Shown here piece after piece: positions 32,744 through 43,338 of a DNA stretch of 64,000 nt (the stretch's first letter is position 1; every line of letters begins with the position of its first letter). Under the pieces are notes generated by a model. It was given only the letters and a program-made list of their open reading frames with translations. It did no database searches and was not told where the DNA came from. Made by a program: the position numbers and the translations under genes. The stretch is taken from the NCBI GenBank assembly GCA_011033025.1, contig WFMF01000001.1:2464057-2528056 (forward strand), in the 5' to 3' direction. This stretch comes from Beroe forskalii. Lineage: Eukaryota; Ctenophora; Nuda; Beroida; Beroidae.

Positions 32744-34549
32744 AGTTCATAGGGGTTTGTAAAGAGTCCAAAAGGGTATGTTTAGAGTTCATAGGGGTAT
32801 GTTTAGAGTTCATAGGGTATGTTTTCATAGGGGTTTGTAAAGAGTTCAAAAGGGTATGCTACGAGTTCATAGGGGTTTGTAAAAAGAGTCCAAAAGGGTA
32901 TGTTTAGAGTTCATAGGGGTATGTTTAGAGTTCATAGGGGTATGTTTAGAGTTCATAGGGGTTTGTAAAGAGTCCAAAAGGGTATGTTTAGAGTTCATAG
33001 GGGTATGTTTAGAGTTCATAGGGGTATGTTTAGAGTTCATAGGGGTTTGTAAAGAGTCCAAAAGGGTATGTTTAGAGTTCATAGGGGTATGTAAAGAGTC
33101 CAAAAGGGTATGTTTAGAGTTCATAGGGGTATGTTTAGAGTTCATAGGGGTATGTTTAAGAGTTCATAGGGTTTGTAAAGAGTCCAAAAGGGTATGTTTA
33201 GAGTTCATAGGGGTATGTTTAGAGTTCATAGGGGTATGTTTAGAGTTCATAGGGGTTTGTGCGAGTCCAAAAGGGTATGTTTAGAGTTCATAGGGGTATG
33301 TTTAGAGTTCATAGGGGTATGCTTAGAGTTCATAGGGGTTTGTAAAGAGTCCAAAAGGGTATGTTTAGAGTTCATAGGGGTATGTTTAGAGTTCATAGGG
33401 GTTTGTAAAGAGTCCAAAAGGGTATGTTTTAGGAGTTCATAGGGTATGTTTAGAGTTCATAGGGGTATGTTTAGAGTTCATAGGGGGTTTGTAAAGAGTC
33501 CAAAAGGGTATGTTTAGAGTTCAGGGTATACGAGTTCATAGGGGTATGTTTAGAGTTCATAGGGGTATGTTTAGAGTTCATAGGGGTATGTTTAGAGTTC
33601 AAGGGGTTTATGTTTAAGTTCATAGGGGTATGTTTAGAGTTCATAGGGGTTTGTAAAGAGTCCAAAAGGGTATGTTTAGAGTTCATAGGGGTATGTTTAG
33701 AGTTCATAGGGGTATGTTAAGAGTCCAAAGGGGTATGTTCAGAGTTCATAGGGGTATGTTTAGAGTTCATAGGGGTATGTTTAGAGTTCATAGGGGTTTG
33801 TTTAGAGTCCAAAGGGTATGTTTAGAGTTCATAGGGGTATGTTTAGAGTTCAAAGGTTTGTTTAGAGTTCATAGGGGTATGTTTAGAGTTCAAAAGGGTA
33901 TGTTTAGAGTTCATAGGGGTATGTTTAGAGTTCATAGGGGTATGTTAAGAGTCCAAAGGGGTATGTTCAGAGTTCATAGGGGTATGTTTAGAGTTCATAG
34001 GGGTATGTTTAGAGTTCATAGGGGTTTGTAAAGAGTCCAAAAGGGTATGTTTAGAGTTCATAGGGGTATGTTTAGAGTTCATAGGGGTATGTTTAGAGTT
34101 CATAGGGGTTTGTAAAGAGTCCAAAAGGGTATGTTTAGAGTTCATAGGGGTATGTTTAGAGTTCATAGGGGTATGTTGTTATCCAAAGGGGTATGTTCAG
34201 AGTTCATAGGGGTATGTTTTAGAGTTCATAGGGGTTTAAAGAGTCCAAAGGGTATGTTTAGAGTTCATAGGGGTATGTTTAGAGTTCATAGGGGTATGTT
34301 TAGAGTTCATAGGGGTTTGTAAAGAGTCCAAAGGGTTTGTTTAGAGTTCATAGGGGTATGTTTAGAGTTCATAGGGTATGTTAAGAGTCCAAAGGGGTAT
34401 GTTCAAATAGGGGTATGTTTAGAGTTCATAGGGGTATGTTTAAGGTCCAAAGGGTATGTTTAGAGTTCATAGGGGTATGTTTAGAGTTCATAGGGGTTTG
34501 TAAAGAGTCCAAAAGGGTATGTTTAGAGTTCATAGGGGTATGTTTAGAG
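32744..34549 (+). repeat. 21-bp satellite, left arm
   Basis: The unit core TTCATAGGGGTATGTTTAGA repeats every 21 bp. A variant dimer of 42 bp contains GTTTGTAAAGAGTCCAAAAG. Because 21 is a multiple of three, the array stays open in several frames (heptads MFRVHRG or MNSKHTP). These are not genes. Confidence 0.95.
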
Positions 34550-36607
34550 CCAACTCATAACACACCCCAGTCAACTCATAACACACCCAAGTCAACTCAT
34601 AACATACCCAAATCAACTCATAACACACCCCTATCAACTCATAACATACCCCAGTCAACTCATAACACACCCATATCAACTCATAACACACCCCTATCAA
34701 CTCATAACACACCCCTATCAACTCATAACATACCCCTATCAACTCATAACACACCCCAGTCAACTCATAACATACCCAAATCAACTCATAACATACCCCT
34801 ATCAACTCATAACATACCCCAGTCAACTCATAACACACCCATATCAACTCATAACACACCCCTATCAACTCATAACATACCCCTATCAACTCATAACATA
34901 CCCCTATCAACTCATAACATACCCCAGCCAACTCATAACACACCCCAGTCAACTCATAACACACCCAAGTCAACTCATAACATACCCCTTTCAACTCATA
35001 ACATACCCCATTCAACTCATAACATACCCCTATCAACTCATAACATACCCCAGTCAACTCATAACATACCCCTATCAACTCATAACACACCCCAGTCAAC
35101 TCATAACATACCCCTATCAACTCATAACATATCCCTTTCAACTCATAACACACCCCTATCAACTCATAAAATACCCCAGTCAACTCATAACATATCCCTT
35201 TCAACTCATAACACACCCCTATCAACTCATAAAATACCCCAGTCAACTCGTAACATACCCCAGTCAACTCATAACATACCCCTATCAACTCATAACATAC
35301 CCCAGTCAACTCATAACACACCCATATCAACTCATAACACACCCCTATCAACTCATAACACACCCCTATCAACTCATAACATACCCCTATCAACTCATAA
35401 CACACCCCAGTCAACTCATAACATACCCAAATCAACTCATAACACACCCCTATCAACTCATAACATACCCCAGTCAACTCATAACACACCCATATCAACT
35501 CATAACACACCCCTATCAACTCATAACATACCCCTATCAACTCATAACACACCCTATCAACTCATAACATACCCCAGCCAACTCATAACACACCCCAGTC
35601 AACTCATAACACACCCAAGTCAACTCATAACATACCCCTTTCAACTCATAACATACCCCATTCAACTCATAACATACCCCTATCAACTCATAACATACCC
35701 CAGTCAACTCATAACATACCCCTATCAACTCATAACACACCCCAGTCAACTCATAACATACCCCTATCAACTCATAACATATCCCTTTCAACTCATAACA
35801 CACCCCTATCAACTCATAAAATACCCCAGTCAACTCATAACATATCCCTTTCAACTCATAACACACCCCTATCAACTCATAAAATACCCCAGTCAACTCG
35901 TAACATACCCCAGTCAACTCATAACATACCCCTATCAACTCATAACACACCCTATCAACTCATAACATACCCCTATCAACTCATAACATACCCCAGTCAA
36001 CTCATAACACACCCCTATCAACTCATAACATACCCCCAGTCAACTCATAGCACACCTATCAACTCATAACACACCCCTATCAACTCATAACATACCCCTA
36101 TCAACTCATAACACACCCCAGTCAACTCATAACATACCCAAATCAACTCATAACACACCCCTATCAACTCATAACATACCCCAGTCAACTCATAACACAC
36201 CCATATCAACTCATAACATATCCCTTTCAACTCATAACACACCCCTATCAACTCATAAAATACCCCAGTCAACTCGTAACATGCCCCAGTCAACTCATAA
36301 CATACCCCTATCAACTCATAACACACCCTATCAACTCATAACATACCCCTATCAACTCATAACATACCCCAGTCAACTCATAACACACCCCTATCAACTC
36401 ATAACATACCCCAGTCAACTCATAGCACACCCCTATCAACTCATAACACACCCCTATCAACTCATAACATACCCCTATCAACTCATAACACACCCCAGTC
36501 AACTCATAACATACCCAAATCAACTCATAACACACCCCTATCAACTCATAACATACCCCAGTCAACTCATAACACACCCATATCAACTCATAACACACCC
36601 CTATCAA
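34550..36607 (-). repeat. 21-bp satellite, right arm (inverted)
   Basis: The plus strand reads CAACTCATAACACACCCCTA repeatedly. The reverse complement, GAGTTGATAGGGGTATGTTA, matches the left-arm unit at about 18 of 21 positions, so this is the same satellite in opposite orientation. A 650-bp higher-order repeat is present: landmarks at 35.01 kb recur at 35.66 kb. That is 31 units minus a one-base deletion. A frame of more than 500 codons (heptad THNTPQS) is a repeat artefact. Confidence 0.93.
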
Positions 36608-36644
36608 CGTACTTTGGTCAATCAAATATGAATTCGCACTGTTT

Positions 36645-36742
36645 CCCTTATACATAAAGCAATTGCCTTAGGCATAAAGCAAAGCCCTTATCGATAAGGA
36701 AAATGCCTTATGCGTAAGGACTTTGCCTTATAAGTTTAGAGT
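36645..36742. repeat. 20-bp tandem repeat of palindromic CCTTAT..ATAAGG units
   Basis: Four units of exactly 20 bp start at 36645, 36665, 36685 and 36705, with a partial fifth. Each has a core such as CCCTTATCGATAAGG or GCCTTATGCGTAAGG, and the third core is perfectly palindromic (CCTTATCGATAAGG). The array directly flanks the satellite. Confidence 0.85.
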
Positions 36743-37546
36743 TTCTCTTAAATAAGAGATTCCCTAGTTATGCATACCACCCATTCTCACGATGAACTAT
36801 CTACAATAGTTAAGAAATTTGACAAGTTATGCTTATTGATTTCTGGCCCGTATTTTCGCTAGTTCCTTTTTTCCCAAAATCAGGAACTCAAAAAGCAAAT
36901 AAGAACAAAACGGACATTGAAACTTATCTTAATACTTCAAAATAGTACCGTAAGACTGAGGAGTGTGGATACGGGATATCATGAAAAGGATCAATGATTT
37001 TGTGATGATGCAGTAGGCGAATTCTATTTCATATGAGTACCATGGTAGACAAAGAAAGAGAGAATTTTTCAAAATACGTGCAATTATATGAATTAGTATC
37101 AAAGCAACATACAAATATTAAAATATAAAACGTTGATAAGAAGAAGTGATTATGATTAAAGAATACTCTTGCTATCAAAGTAAAGAATGCACCACGACTA
37201 TCGTTTCACGCTTCTAGCACTAGCTGTAAACTGAGAAATAATGATAAACTTCGTTTAGAAGAAATACACTCTCTCCCACTGTACCATGTACATGACAAAA
37301 GCAAAGAAGCAAATTTGACGGCGAATAATCTAACAAAGCAATGATATCAGTCCTAACTAAATAAATTTTGTAACAAGATTGATGTTAATACGTACCCATA
37401 ATAACCTAAATTCCTATATGCACTTATGTCTTTGTGTATGTGAACTATTGTCTAGCAAACTTCATACAACACTCTATGTAAATACAGTAAATTTGGAGTA
37501 GAGCAAGTCTTATCTGTCTAAAAATAAAAATCTCTTTGATGTCATT
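36743..37546. other. 3' flank of the seven-exon gene
   Basis: No exon was identified. No AATAAA on the minus strand was seen within the first 150 bp after the stop codon. Confidence 0.4.
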
Positions 37547-37681
37547 TCAGTAGGGGACAGGGCTTGGAAAGTGAGTTACACCGGAGTCTCTAAGGACAGA
37601 GGATATCTCTGTCAGCTGTTTCGATACTTCAGACAGATGGTCGGAGAAAACAACTATTTCCTCCATCAACGTTGTCGTTAC
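37547..37681 (-). CDS. terminal exon of 255-residue unknown protein
   Basis: Acceptor GAATCTTTTCAG leads into a 44-codon frame, VTTTLMEEIVVFSDHLSEVS then KQLTEISSVLRD, ending in PSPVPY and TGA (37547-37549). It has heptad-like hydrophobic spacing consistent with a helix or coiled coil. It begins in phase 0, as required by the previous exon. Confidence 0.7.
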   Translation of the reverse strand, partial: VTTTLMEEIVVFSDHLSEVSKQLTEISSVLRDSGVTHFPSPVPY

Positions 37682-37864
37682 CTGAAAAGATTCAAATCAT
37701 ATGGGATTGGGTGATTTGGCTGGTTCTTTTAAGAAATTACTAATCTAATTCAAATTTTGGTGATTTTAGGTGCCTTCCTTTCGTCATTATAATCATGAAG
37801 AGCATTATTTTTCATTATTTAACTACCATAAATGACTAAATTAAAGAGTTTGACATTAACTCAC

Positions 37865-37959
37865 CAGTTTAACTCCAGTGGAATGATCCTGAACTGCTTC
37901 CTCATTTAAACTACTAGAACTACTGAGAGCTTTGCTGGTGTTCGGGCTCACCAAATAAC
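37865..37959 (-). CDS. sixth exon of unknown protein, Ser-rich linker
   Basis: This is a 95-nt exon with acceptor GTATAATCAG and donor AAACTG|GTGAGT. It reads YLVSPNTSKALSSSSSLNEE then AVQDHSTGVKL. The first two bases (GT) complete the Ser codon begun by the A of the upstream exon. It is a low-complexity linker. Confidence 0.7.
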
Positions 37960-38061
37960 CTGATTATACGCAATTGTTGATCATGATGTAACCAAAAGTT
38001 AACTCAAAAAACTGTTGATGCGTCTCAAAAACCGGTACATTTCGTCAGGATAGAGACTTAC

Positions 38062-38185
38062 TGTCGATGGTGAATGAGCCGCCAGGTTTATTAGCCATTA
38101 GCTCCATCCATATCTTGGGCTTCTGGATACAGTAAAGCGACAGCAAGACGCCACAGATCCACGTTGTGAACTCACTCCAGTTGCT
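38062..38185 (-). CDS. fifth exon of unknown protein, hydrophobic segment
   Basis: This is a 124-nt exon with donor ATCGACA|GTAAGT. It reads SNWSEFTTWICGVLLSLYCI then QKPKIWMELMANKPGGSFTI. The hydrophobic run FTTWICGVLLSLYCI could be a membrane or buried helix. The acceptor TCACCTCAG was chosen because only it gives the phase 0 needed from the previous exon. Its pyrimidine tract is poor and the frame stays open further upstream, so this boundary is the least certain in the gene. Confidence 0.55.
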
Positions 38186-38976
38186 CTGAGGTGATTTCTC
38201 GGCGTTAAATTTTCCCACGCGTACGCGCACATGCGGTTCTGAGCATGCGCGGCTCGAAAAGCCGCGCGAAATACAAATATGATTTACGACTTACATTATT
38301 AAAATGTTAAAATATTCCGCGTCTTCCTGCAAATTGCAATTACCGCGTGTGTGTAAGGTCTGATGATTTTCATAGTTGAAATTTGAGTAACGTACAGTTT
38401 AAGTTGCAATTACAGATTTTATAACAAGCACATCAGAGCTACAATGAGTGTTCGTCACGCATTTATGCTTTTATGGACTCCAGAGTCCAACCTGCACAGA
38501 TTTACAAATACGCTGATAATCAAGAAACGTCAAACACCACCTTACACTAGAAGAATTAGAGACATACATGAGCTGCAATGTGTCCATGACAACGTGGTAA
38601 ATGTGAGTGTAACAATGGACCCCACCTGACCATTACTAAAGCGTATACAGCTGATGGTCTGCACACATACACAACACATTATCAGGATCATATATTATAG
38701 GTTGAAGATGCCCAGGGGGCCCCACGTCACTTCCAATGTGTCAATTTCCACTGCTCTATTAGCAGTATGGCAATCACCCAGCCAGATGATTGGATTGCCA
38801 GTGCGTCAAACATTCAATAACACATGACTACGACTTGAAAAAGTGATCAACATGGCCCGGCGCCATATAATCAAATGATCAGAAACGTAACAGAAAATCT
38901 GGAACTATGAGCTCACAAGAGTGTGAAAGATCAATGTGACACTAGTGAAGTAAATGTCTTGGGAATAAACAATAAC

Positions 38977-39087
38977 CTGTAAAGATGAAGTGTCAGGATG
39001 GAATAGTTGGAGGGACTGAACGAGAGAATCCATCTTACACTGGGCTGTGATAGCGAGGGATTGCAGGGAGCCAATACACAGGTCCAC
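38977..39087 (-). CDS. fourth exon of unknown protein
   Basis: This is a 111-nt exon of 37 codons, phase 0-0, with acceptor CATAACCTACAG. It reads VDLCIGSLQSLAITAQCKMD then SLVQSLQLFHPDTSSLQ. The donor CAG|GTTATT is weak at +3 to +5. Helical, Leu/Ser-rich. Confidence 0.65.
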
Positions 39088-39300
39088 CTGTAGGTTATGC
39101 AGATTAGGATCAACAAGAGGGAAATGTGAACTCAGTTAACATAGTAGTTCACTGGGAACCTGATTCTTACAATATTTAGAATTTGAAGCCTTTCAAGGGA
39201 TGGGAAAAATTAAAAAAGAAGAAAATGATGCAATGAATTGATAAGCTATTCAGCGGTAGGTATCCATTGCAATTATCGTAAATCGTAATGATATACCTAC

Positions 39301-39382
39301 CTCCTTCAGCCTCGCTCTGTTACCCCTCACTGCCAAATCGTTAACATTTGCCAGCATGTCGTCCAGTTGCCGTAACACTTCT
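39301..39382 (-). CDS. third exon of unknown protein
   Basis: This is an 82-nt exon with acceptor CATTTCCAG and donor AAGGAG|GTAGGT. The first base completes a Gly codon, followed by EVLRQLDDMLANVNDLAVRG then NRARLKE. Strong helical and coiled-coil character. Confidence 0.7.
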
Positions 39383-40159
39383 CTGGAAATGATGAATATG
39401 TTTAAAACAATGAGCGAATTACCTAATTACTGCAGCAGCCCGCAAACCAGCTGCAGTCCACTGGCCTACAGAAGAAATAAACGTGTATGACTGTATGACC
39501 GTTACTGTGAGTTGTTTTCAAATAACAGCTACAAATGCTGTCAGAGTGTCTGGAATTGTTCCCGGAGTCCACTGTGCAGATTCTCATACTACCACGAACA
39601 AGAATGCGAATGTTTAAACGACAATTCACACGACCACATGCAAGAGAAGGACAAATATTTACGTATGTTGCAACGACAGTGGTCATCCAAGTACATCTTA
39701 TTTCATCTTAGTAACCATGAGTTGGCGTGAATCTAGCATTGATATAATACTCCGACACTTCGTCATGATCACGTACAATGCTACCCCTTCACTAGTTCCA
39801 TCTGAATTCCAAATGCTGAACCGGTTCAGCAGTAGGAAGTCAGATGGAACTATAACGAGATTCAGTACAAAATAATGCTATCAAATTCCAATGAGTAATA
39901 GGAGCACATTATCTTATTGTCTGACACACTTATTGTCAATATAACAACCCTCCATAATCAGCACCAATGTTAGTGAGTGAATTAGTGAATATTACATCAA
40001 GAGATAACTAGGTACCTACATTCATTCCAATATTAGTGCTGATTAGCATGTAAATTGTTGTGATATTGACCCCCTTGGTCAACTTTTAATCACTTTTAAT
40101 CACAAATTGCTAATTATTTGTTGAATAAAATGTTTTCTTAACATCCCGAATATATTTAC

Positions 40160-40237
40160 CCCATGACCAGGCAGGTTCCCGCTGCAGCGCGAGCCTCTAT
40201 TATCTCTTCAGGGTCGCTCAACACTCTCTTCTCAATC
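40160..40237 (-). CDS. second exon of unknown protein
   Basis: This is a 78-nt exon with acceptor CTCTTTTCAG and donor ATGGG|GTAAAT. It reads IEKRVLSDPEEIIEARAAAG then TCLVM. Both split codons (AC|G Thr upstream, GG|A Gly downstream) match the neighbours. Confidence 0.72.
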
Positions 40238-40401
40238 CTGAAAAGAGGGTGCTTGGTTGCTAATAATTACAACAATCTCTAAATAAAAGTTCTGTTTACA
40301 GAACGTTCTGTTTCGGAACAAGCATGATCCTTTAACACATTTCATTGTGAATTTCATTTCATATTTTAATTCAATAGATCAACTTCACAGATGTGACTAA
40401 C

Positions 40402-40544
40402 GTTTCAAGTAGAGCTCTTAATCCCGAGCAGAGGGGGCACAACACCACAGCTTTGAGGGGAGCGTATGTTTCCAGGCTGAGATGCCACAGGATCTCAGTA
40501 GCAGTGGATACGTGGTCTGGCGTTACTTGCACGAACTTGGGCAT
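40402..40544 (-). CDS. first coding exon of unknown protein
   Basis: ATG at 40544 begins MPKFVQVTPDHVSTATEILW, then HLSLETYAPLKAVVLCPLCS, and the exon ends at donor GAAAC|GTTAGT. ATGCCCAAGTT is the sixth and last copy of a repeated start context in the 5' side array. This frame, unlike the other copies, runs on into the gene. The whole protein is 255 residues, mostly helical, with a CPLC motif in this exon and no domain I recognise. Confidence 0.7.
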
Positions 40545-40800
40545 GCTCAACAACGTTACTAAACTTTAGAGTGGTAGGAGCAACTTGGGCATCCTAAACA
40601 AGTTACTTTAGAGTGGTGAGAGCAACTTGGGCATCCTAAACAAGTTACTTTAGAGTGGTGAGAGCAAATTGGGCATCCTAAACAACGTTACTTTAGAGTG
40701 GTGACAGCAACTTGGGCATCCTAAACAACGTTACTTTGGAGTGGTGACAGCAACTTGGGCATCCTAAACATCGTTACTAAACTTTAGAGTGGTGAGAGCT
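40545..40800 (-). repeat. 43-bp tandem repeat carrying a ladder of start codons
   Basis: Five units on the minus strand each contain GGATGCCCAAGTTGCTCTCA or a close variant, with ATGs at 40762, 40719, 40676, 40634 and 40592. Four of them encode an 8-residue peptide such as MPKLLSPL followed by TAA; the most distal reads on to 13 codons. The repeat is clearly related to the start of the first coding exon (ATG 40544). Confidence 0.85.
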
Positions 40801-40895
40801 ACATTCATGATAGTGACTAAATTTTAGTGTGGTGAAAATTACGTTCATGATAGTTACAAAATTTTAGAGTGGTGAAAGCTTCATTCATGTTAGTG
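40800..40895. repeat. roughly 52-bp diverged tandem repeat
   Basis: TTTTAGAGTGGTGAAAGCTTC, with ATTCATGATAGT blocks, repeats about twice. It appears to be an older relative of the 43-bp array and shares TTTAGAGTGGTGA with it. Confidence 0.6.
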
Positions 40896-41744
40896 GGTGA
40901 AACTTGTACTCTTACAAGTTATAGTAATGTACTAAGTAGCAAGTAGGATATAAAAGTACTGATACAGCCCACATCCACTGGGAATGGAAAGAGAGGCAGG
41001 GACAATCTGAGTAAATGATGTACTGATAAACACAGAAGGCAAAATGTCCTTTCACTGATTTGATATAGAATTGTCTATGTAATATACCAATATTTAAACG
41101 CTATACGGCAAAGTTATAACACGATGCTCGTAATTCTGTCAAACCCTGCAAAAACATCTTCATTTCTGGTGCACTTCTTGTTTTTAAAAGCGAGGAAGAA
41201 CGGGCAGTTATAAACAAAGCTATAACTCATATGATGATCATAATATCATATTTTCAAGTTATGAGATTGGTGAGCAATTATCATATGAAACAAATTATGT
41301 TAAAATCCTGCCACGTCATTAATAAAAACATCTTAATTTCTACCACTACGGTAAACGATACCACCTTTCTAGTTCAAATTAAGAATAAACAAGAGTCAAG
41401 AGAAGGACAATGGCACATGATTGCTAATTAATTAACAATTCAGTTTCAATCGGTTTAACAAACAAATTGTCACCCTTAGAACTGGTTTACTTTGCCTCTA
41501 ATTGTCTCCTTAACGGAAGAATGAAGGCGACCATTGCTTAACCACACTTTTCTGACAAGAGAAACCTAATTATGAAAACACGTAGAGAATTAAGTAATAA
41601 TTTATTACTTTATTCACAACGTGGAAGACATATCTTTGTTTGTATAATTAGGTTTTTCTTGTCACAAAAGTGTGGAGTCTTTTGAGTTTAAATTTAACTC
41701 CTTTCGTTTCTATCGCATTTTATTCGTTCCACGATCTATGGGGC
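40896..41744. other. spacer, nothing recognised
   Basis: AT-rich upstream flank of the seven-exon gene. A core promoter could not be identified. Confidence 0.35.
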
Positions 41745-42060
41745 TGGCAATTAGGGGGAGTCCATGTATCCGTTTCGGTTATATGGGCTCCCCCGATTCC
41801 AGGTATCACAAATAACAGAGTTCACCGTACCCAGGCTTCTCCTATGGGATCACCTCTTATGAAGGCTCCCCTTAATCTAGGGCTCACCCGATTGTCCGGG
41901 GCTCCCTTCTATACACGGTCTCGCCCATACCAGACTCACCTAATTGCCGGGTTTCACCATACCAGTCCCCACCATTGGGCTTCACCAATGCCCCGGGAAA
42001 ACTCCGGGGCTCACCCGTACCAGACTCACCTCAATGCCGGGCTTCACCATACCAAGTTCC
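41745..42060 (-). repeat. diverged, inverted left arm of the 19-bp array
   Basis: The plus strand shows GGCTCACCCGTACCAGACTC and related blocks (period about 86 bp), which resemble the right-arm unit in reverse complement. The arm ends at GCTTCACCATACCA, opposite TGGTATGGGGAGC. Confidence 0.65.
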
Positions 42061-43338
42061 ACCTGGTATGGGGAGCCCGAGTTGGTATGGGGAAGCCCGA
42101 GTTGAAAGGGGAGCCCAAGTAGTATGGGGGAGCCCGAGTAAGTATTGGGGTGCCCAAATATAATGGGGAAGCCCGAGTTGAAAGGGGAACCCATGTAGTA
42201 TGGGGGAGCCTGAGTAAGTATTGGGGTGCCCAAATATAATGGGGGAGCCTGAGTTGGTAGGGAAGCCCAAGTAGTGTGGGGGAGCCCGAGTAAGTATGGG
42301 GTGCCCAAATATAATGGGGGAGCCTGAGTTGGTAGGGAAGCCCAAGTAGTGTGGGGGAGCCCGAGTAAGTATTGGGGTGCCCAAATATAATGGGGGAGCC
42401 TGAGTTGGTAGGGGAGCCCGAGGTAGTATGGGGGAGCCCAAGTAAGTATTGGGGTGCCCAAATATAATGGGGGAGCCTGAGTTGGTAGGGAGCCCAAGTA
42501 GTGTGGGGGAGCCCGAGTAAGTATTGGGGTGCTAATATAATGGGGAAGCCCGAGTTGGTATGGGAGCCCAAGTAGTGTGGGGGAGCCCGAGTAAGTATTG
42601 GGGTGCCCTAATATAATGGGGGAGCCTGAGTTGGTATGGGGGAGCCCGAGTAAGTATGGGGTGCCCAAATATAATGGGGGAGCCTGAGTTGGTATGGGGA
42701 GCCCAAGTAGTGTGGGGGAGCCCGAGTAAGTATGGGGTGCCCAAATATAATGGGGGAGCCTGAGTTGGTAGGGAAGCCCAAGTAGCGTGGAGGAGCCCGA
42801 GTAAGTATGGAGGTGCCCAAATATAATGGGGGAGCCTGAGTTGGTATGGGGGAGCCTGAGTAAGTATTGGGGTGCCCGAATATAATGGGGGAGCCTGAGT
42901 TGGTAGGGGAGCCCAAGTAGTGTGGGGGAGCCCGAGTAAGTATGGGGGTGCCCAAATATAATGGGGGAGCCTGAGTTGGTAGGGAGCCCAAGCAGTGTGG
43001 GGGAGCCCGAGTAAGTATGGGGTGGCCTAATATAATGGGGGAGCCTGAGTTGGTATGGGGGAGCCTGAGTAAGTATTGGGGTGCCCGAATATAATGGGGG
43101 AGCCTGAGTTGGTAGGGGAGCCCAAGTAGTGTGGGGGAGCCCGAGTAAGTATGGGGGTGCCCAAATATAATGGGGGAGCCTGAGTTGGTAGGGAGCCCAA
43201 GTAGTGTGGGGGAGCCTGAGTGAGTATTGGGGTGGCCTAATATAATGGGGGAGCCTGAGTTGGTATGGGGGAGCCTGAGTAAGTATTGGGGTGCCCTAAT
43301 ATAATGGGGGAGCCTGAGTTGGTATGGGGAAGCCTGAG
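42061..43338 (+). repeat. 19-bp minisatellite in 75-77 bp four-unit blocks
   Basis: Each block holds GGAGCCTGAGTTGGTAGG, GGAGCCCAAGTAGTGTGG, GGAGCCCGAGTAAGTATTGG and GGTGCCCAAATATAATGG in fixed order, about 17 times. Frames through it are not genes. Confidence 0.93.

Larger units (their letters stand above)
37547..40544 (-). other. complete seven-exon gene model, 255-residue protein of unknown function
   Basis: Seven exons (143, 78, 82, 111, 124, 95 and 135 nt) splice with matching phases from ATG at 40544 to TGA at 37547. The predicted protein is helical, with a hydrophobic stretch around residues 146-160, then a serine-rich linker and a C-terminal helix. All introns are GT-AG and 134 to 777 bp long. 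I do not recognise a family. It is on the same strand as the PB1 gene model, about 11 kb upstream of it. Confidence 0.62.

Noticed and set aside
34415-35965. Open frame of about 516 codons with THNTPQS heptads, and similar frames on the other strand
   Set aside because: It is a direct translation of the 21-bp satellite. Both strands and neighbouring frames are equally open, and there is no non-repetitive coding sequence or splice context.
32744-36607. CRISPR-like array
   Set aside because: Units are contiguous, with no unique spacers. This is a eukaryotic minisatellite.
41982-42991. Proline/glycine-rich frames up to 228 codons
   Set aside because: Translation of the 19-bp minisatellite in 75-77 bp blocks.
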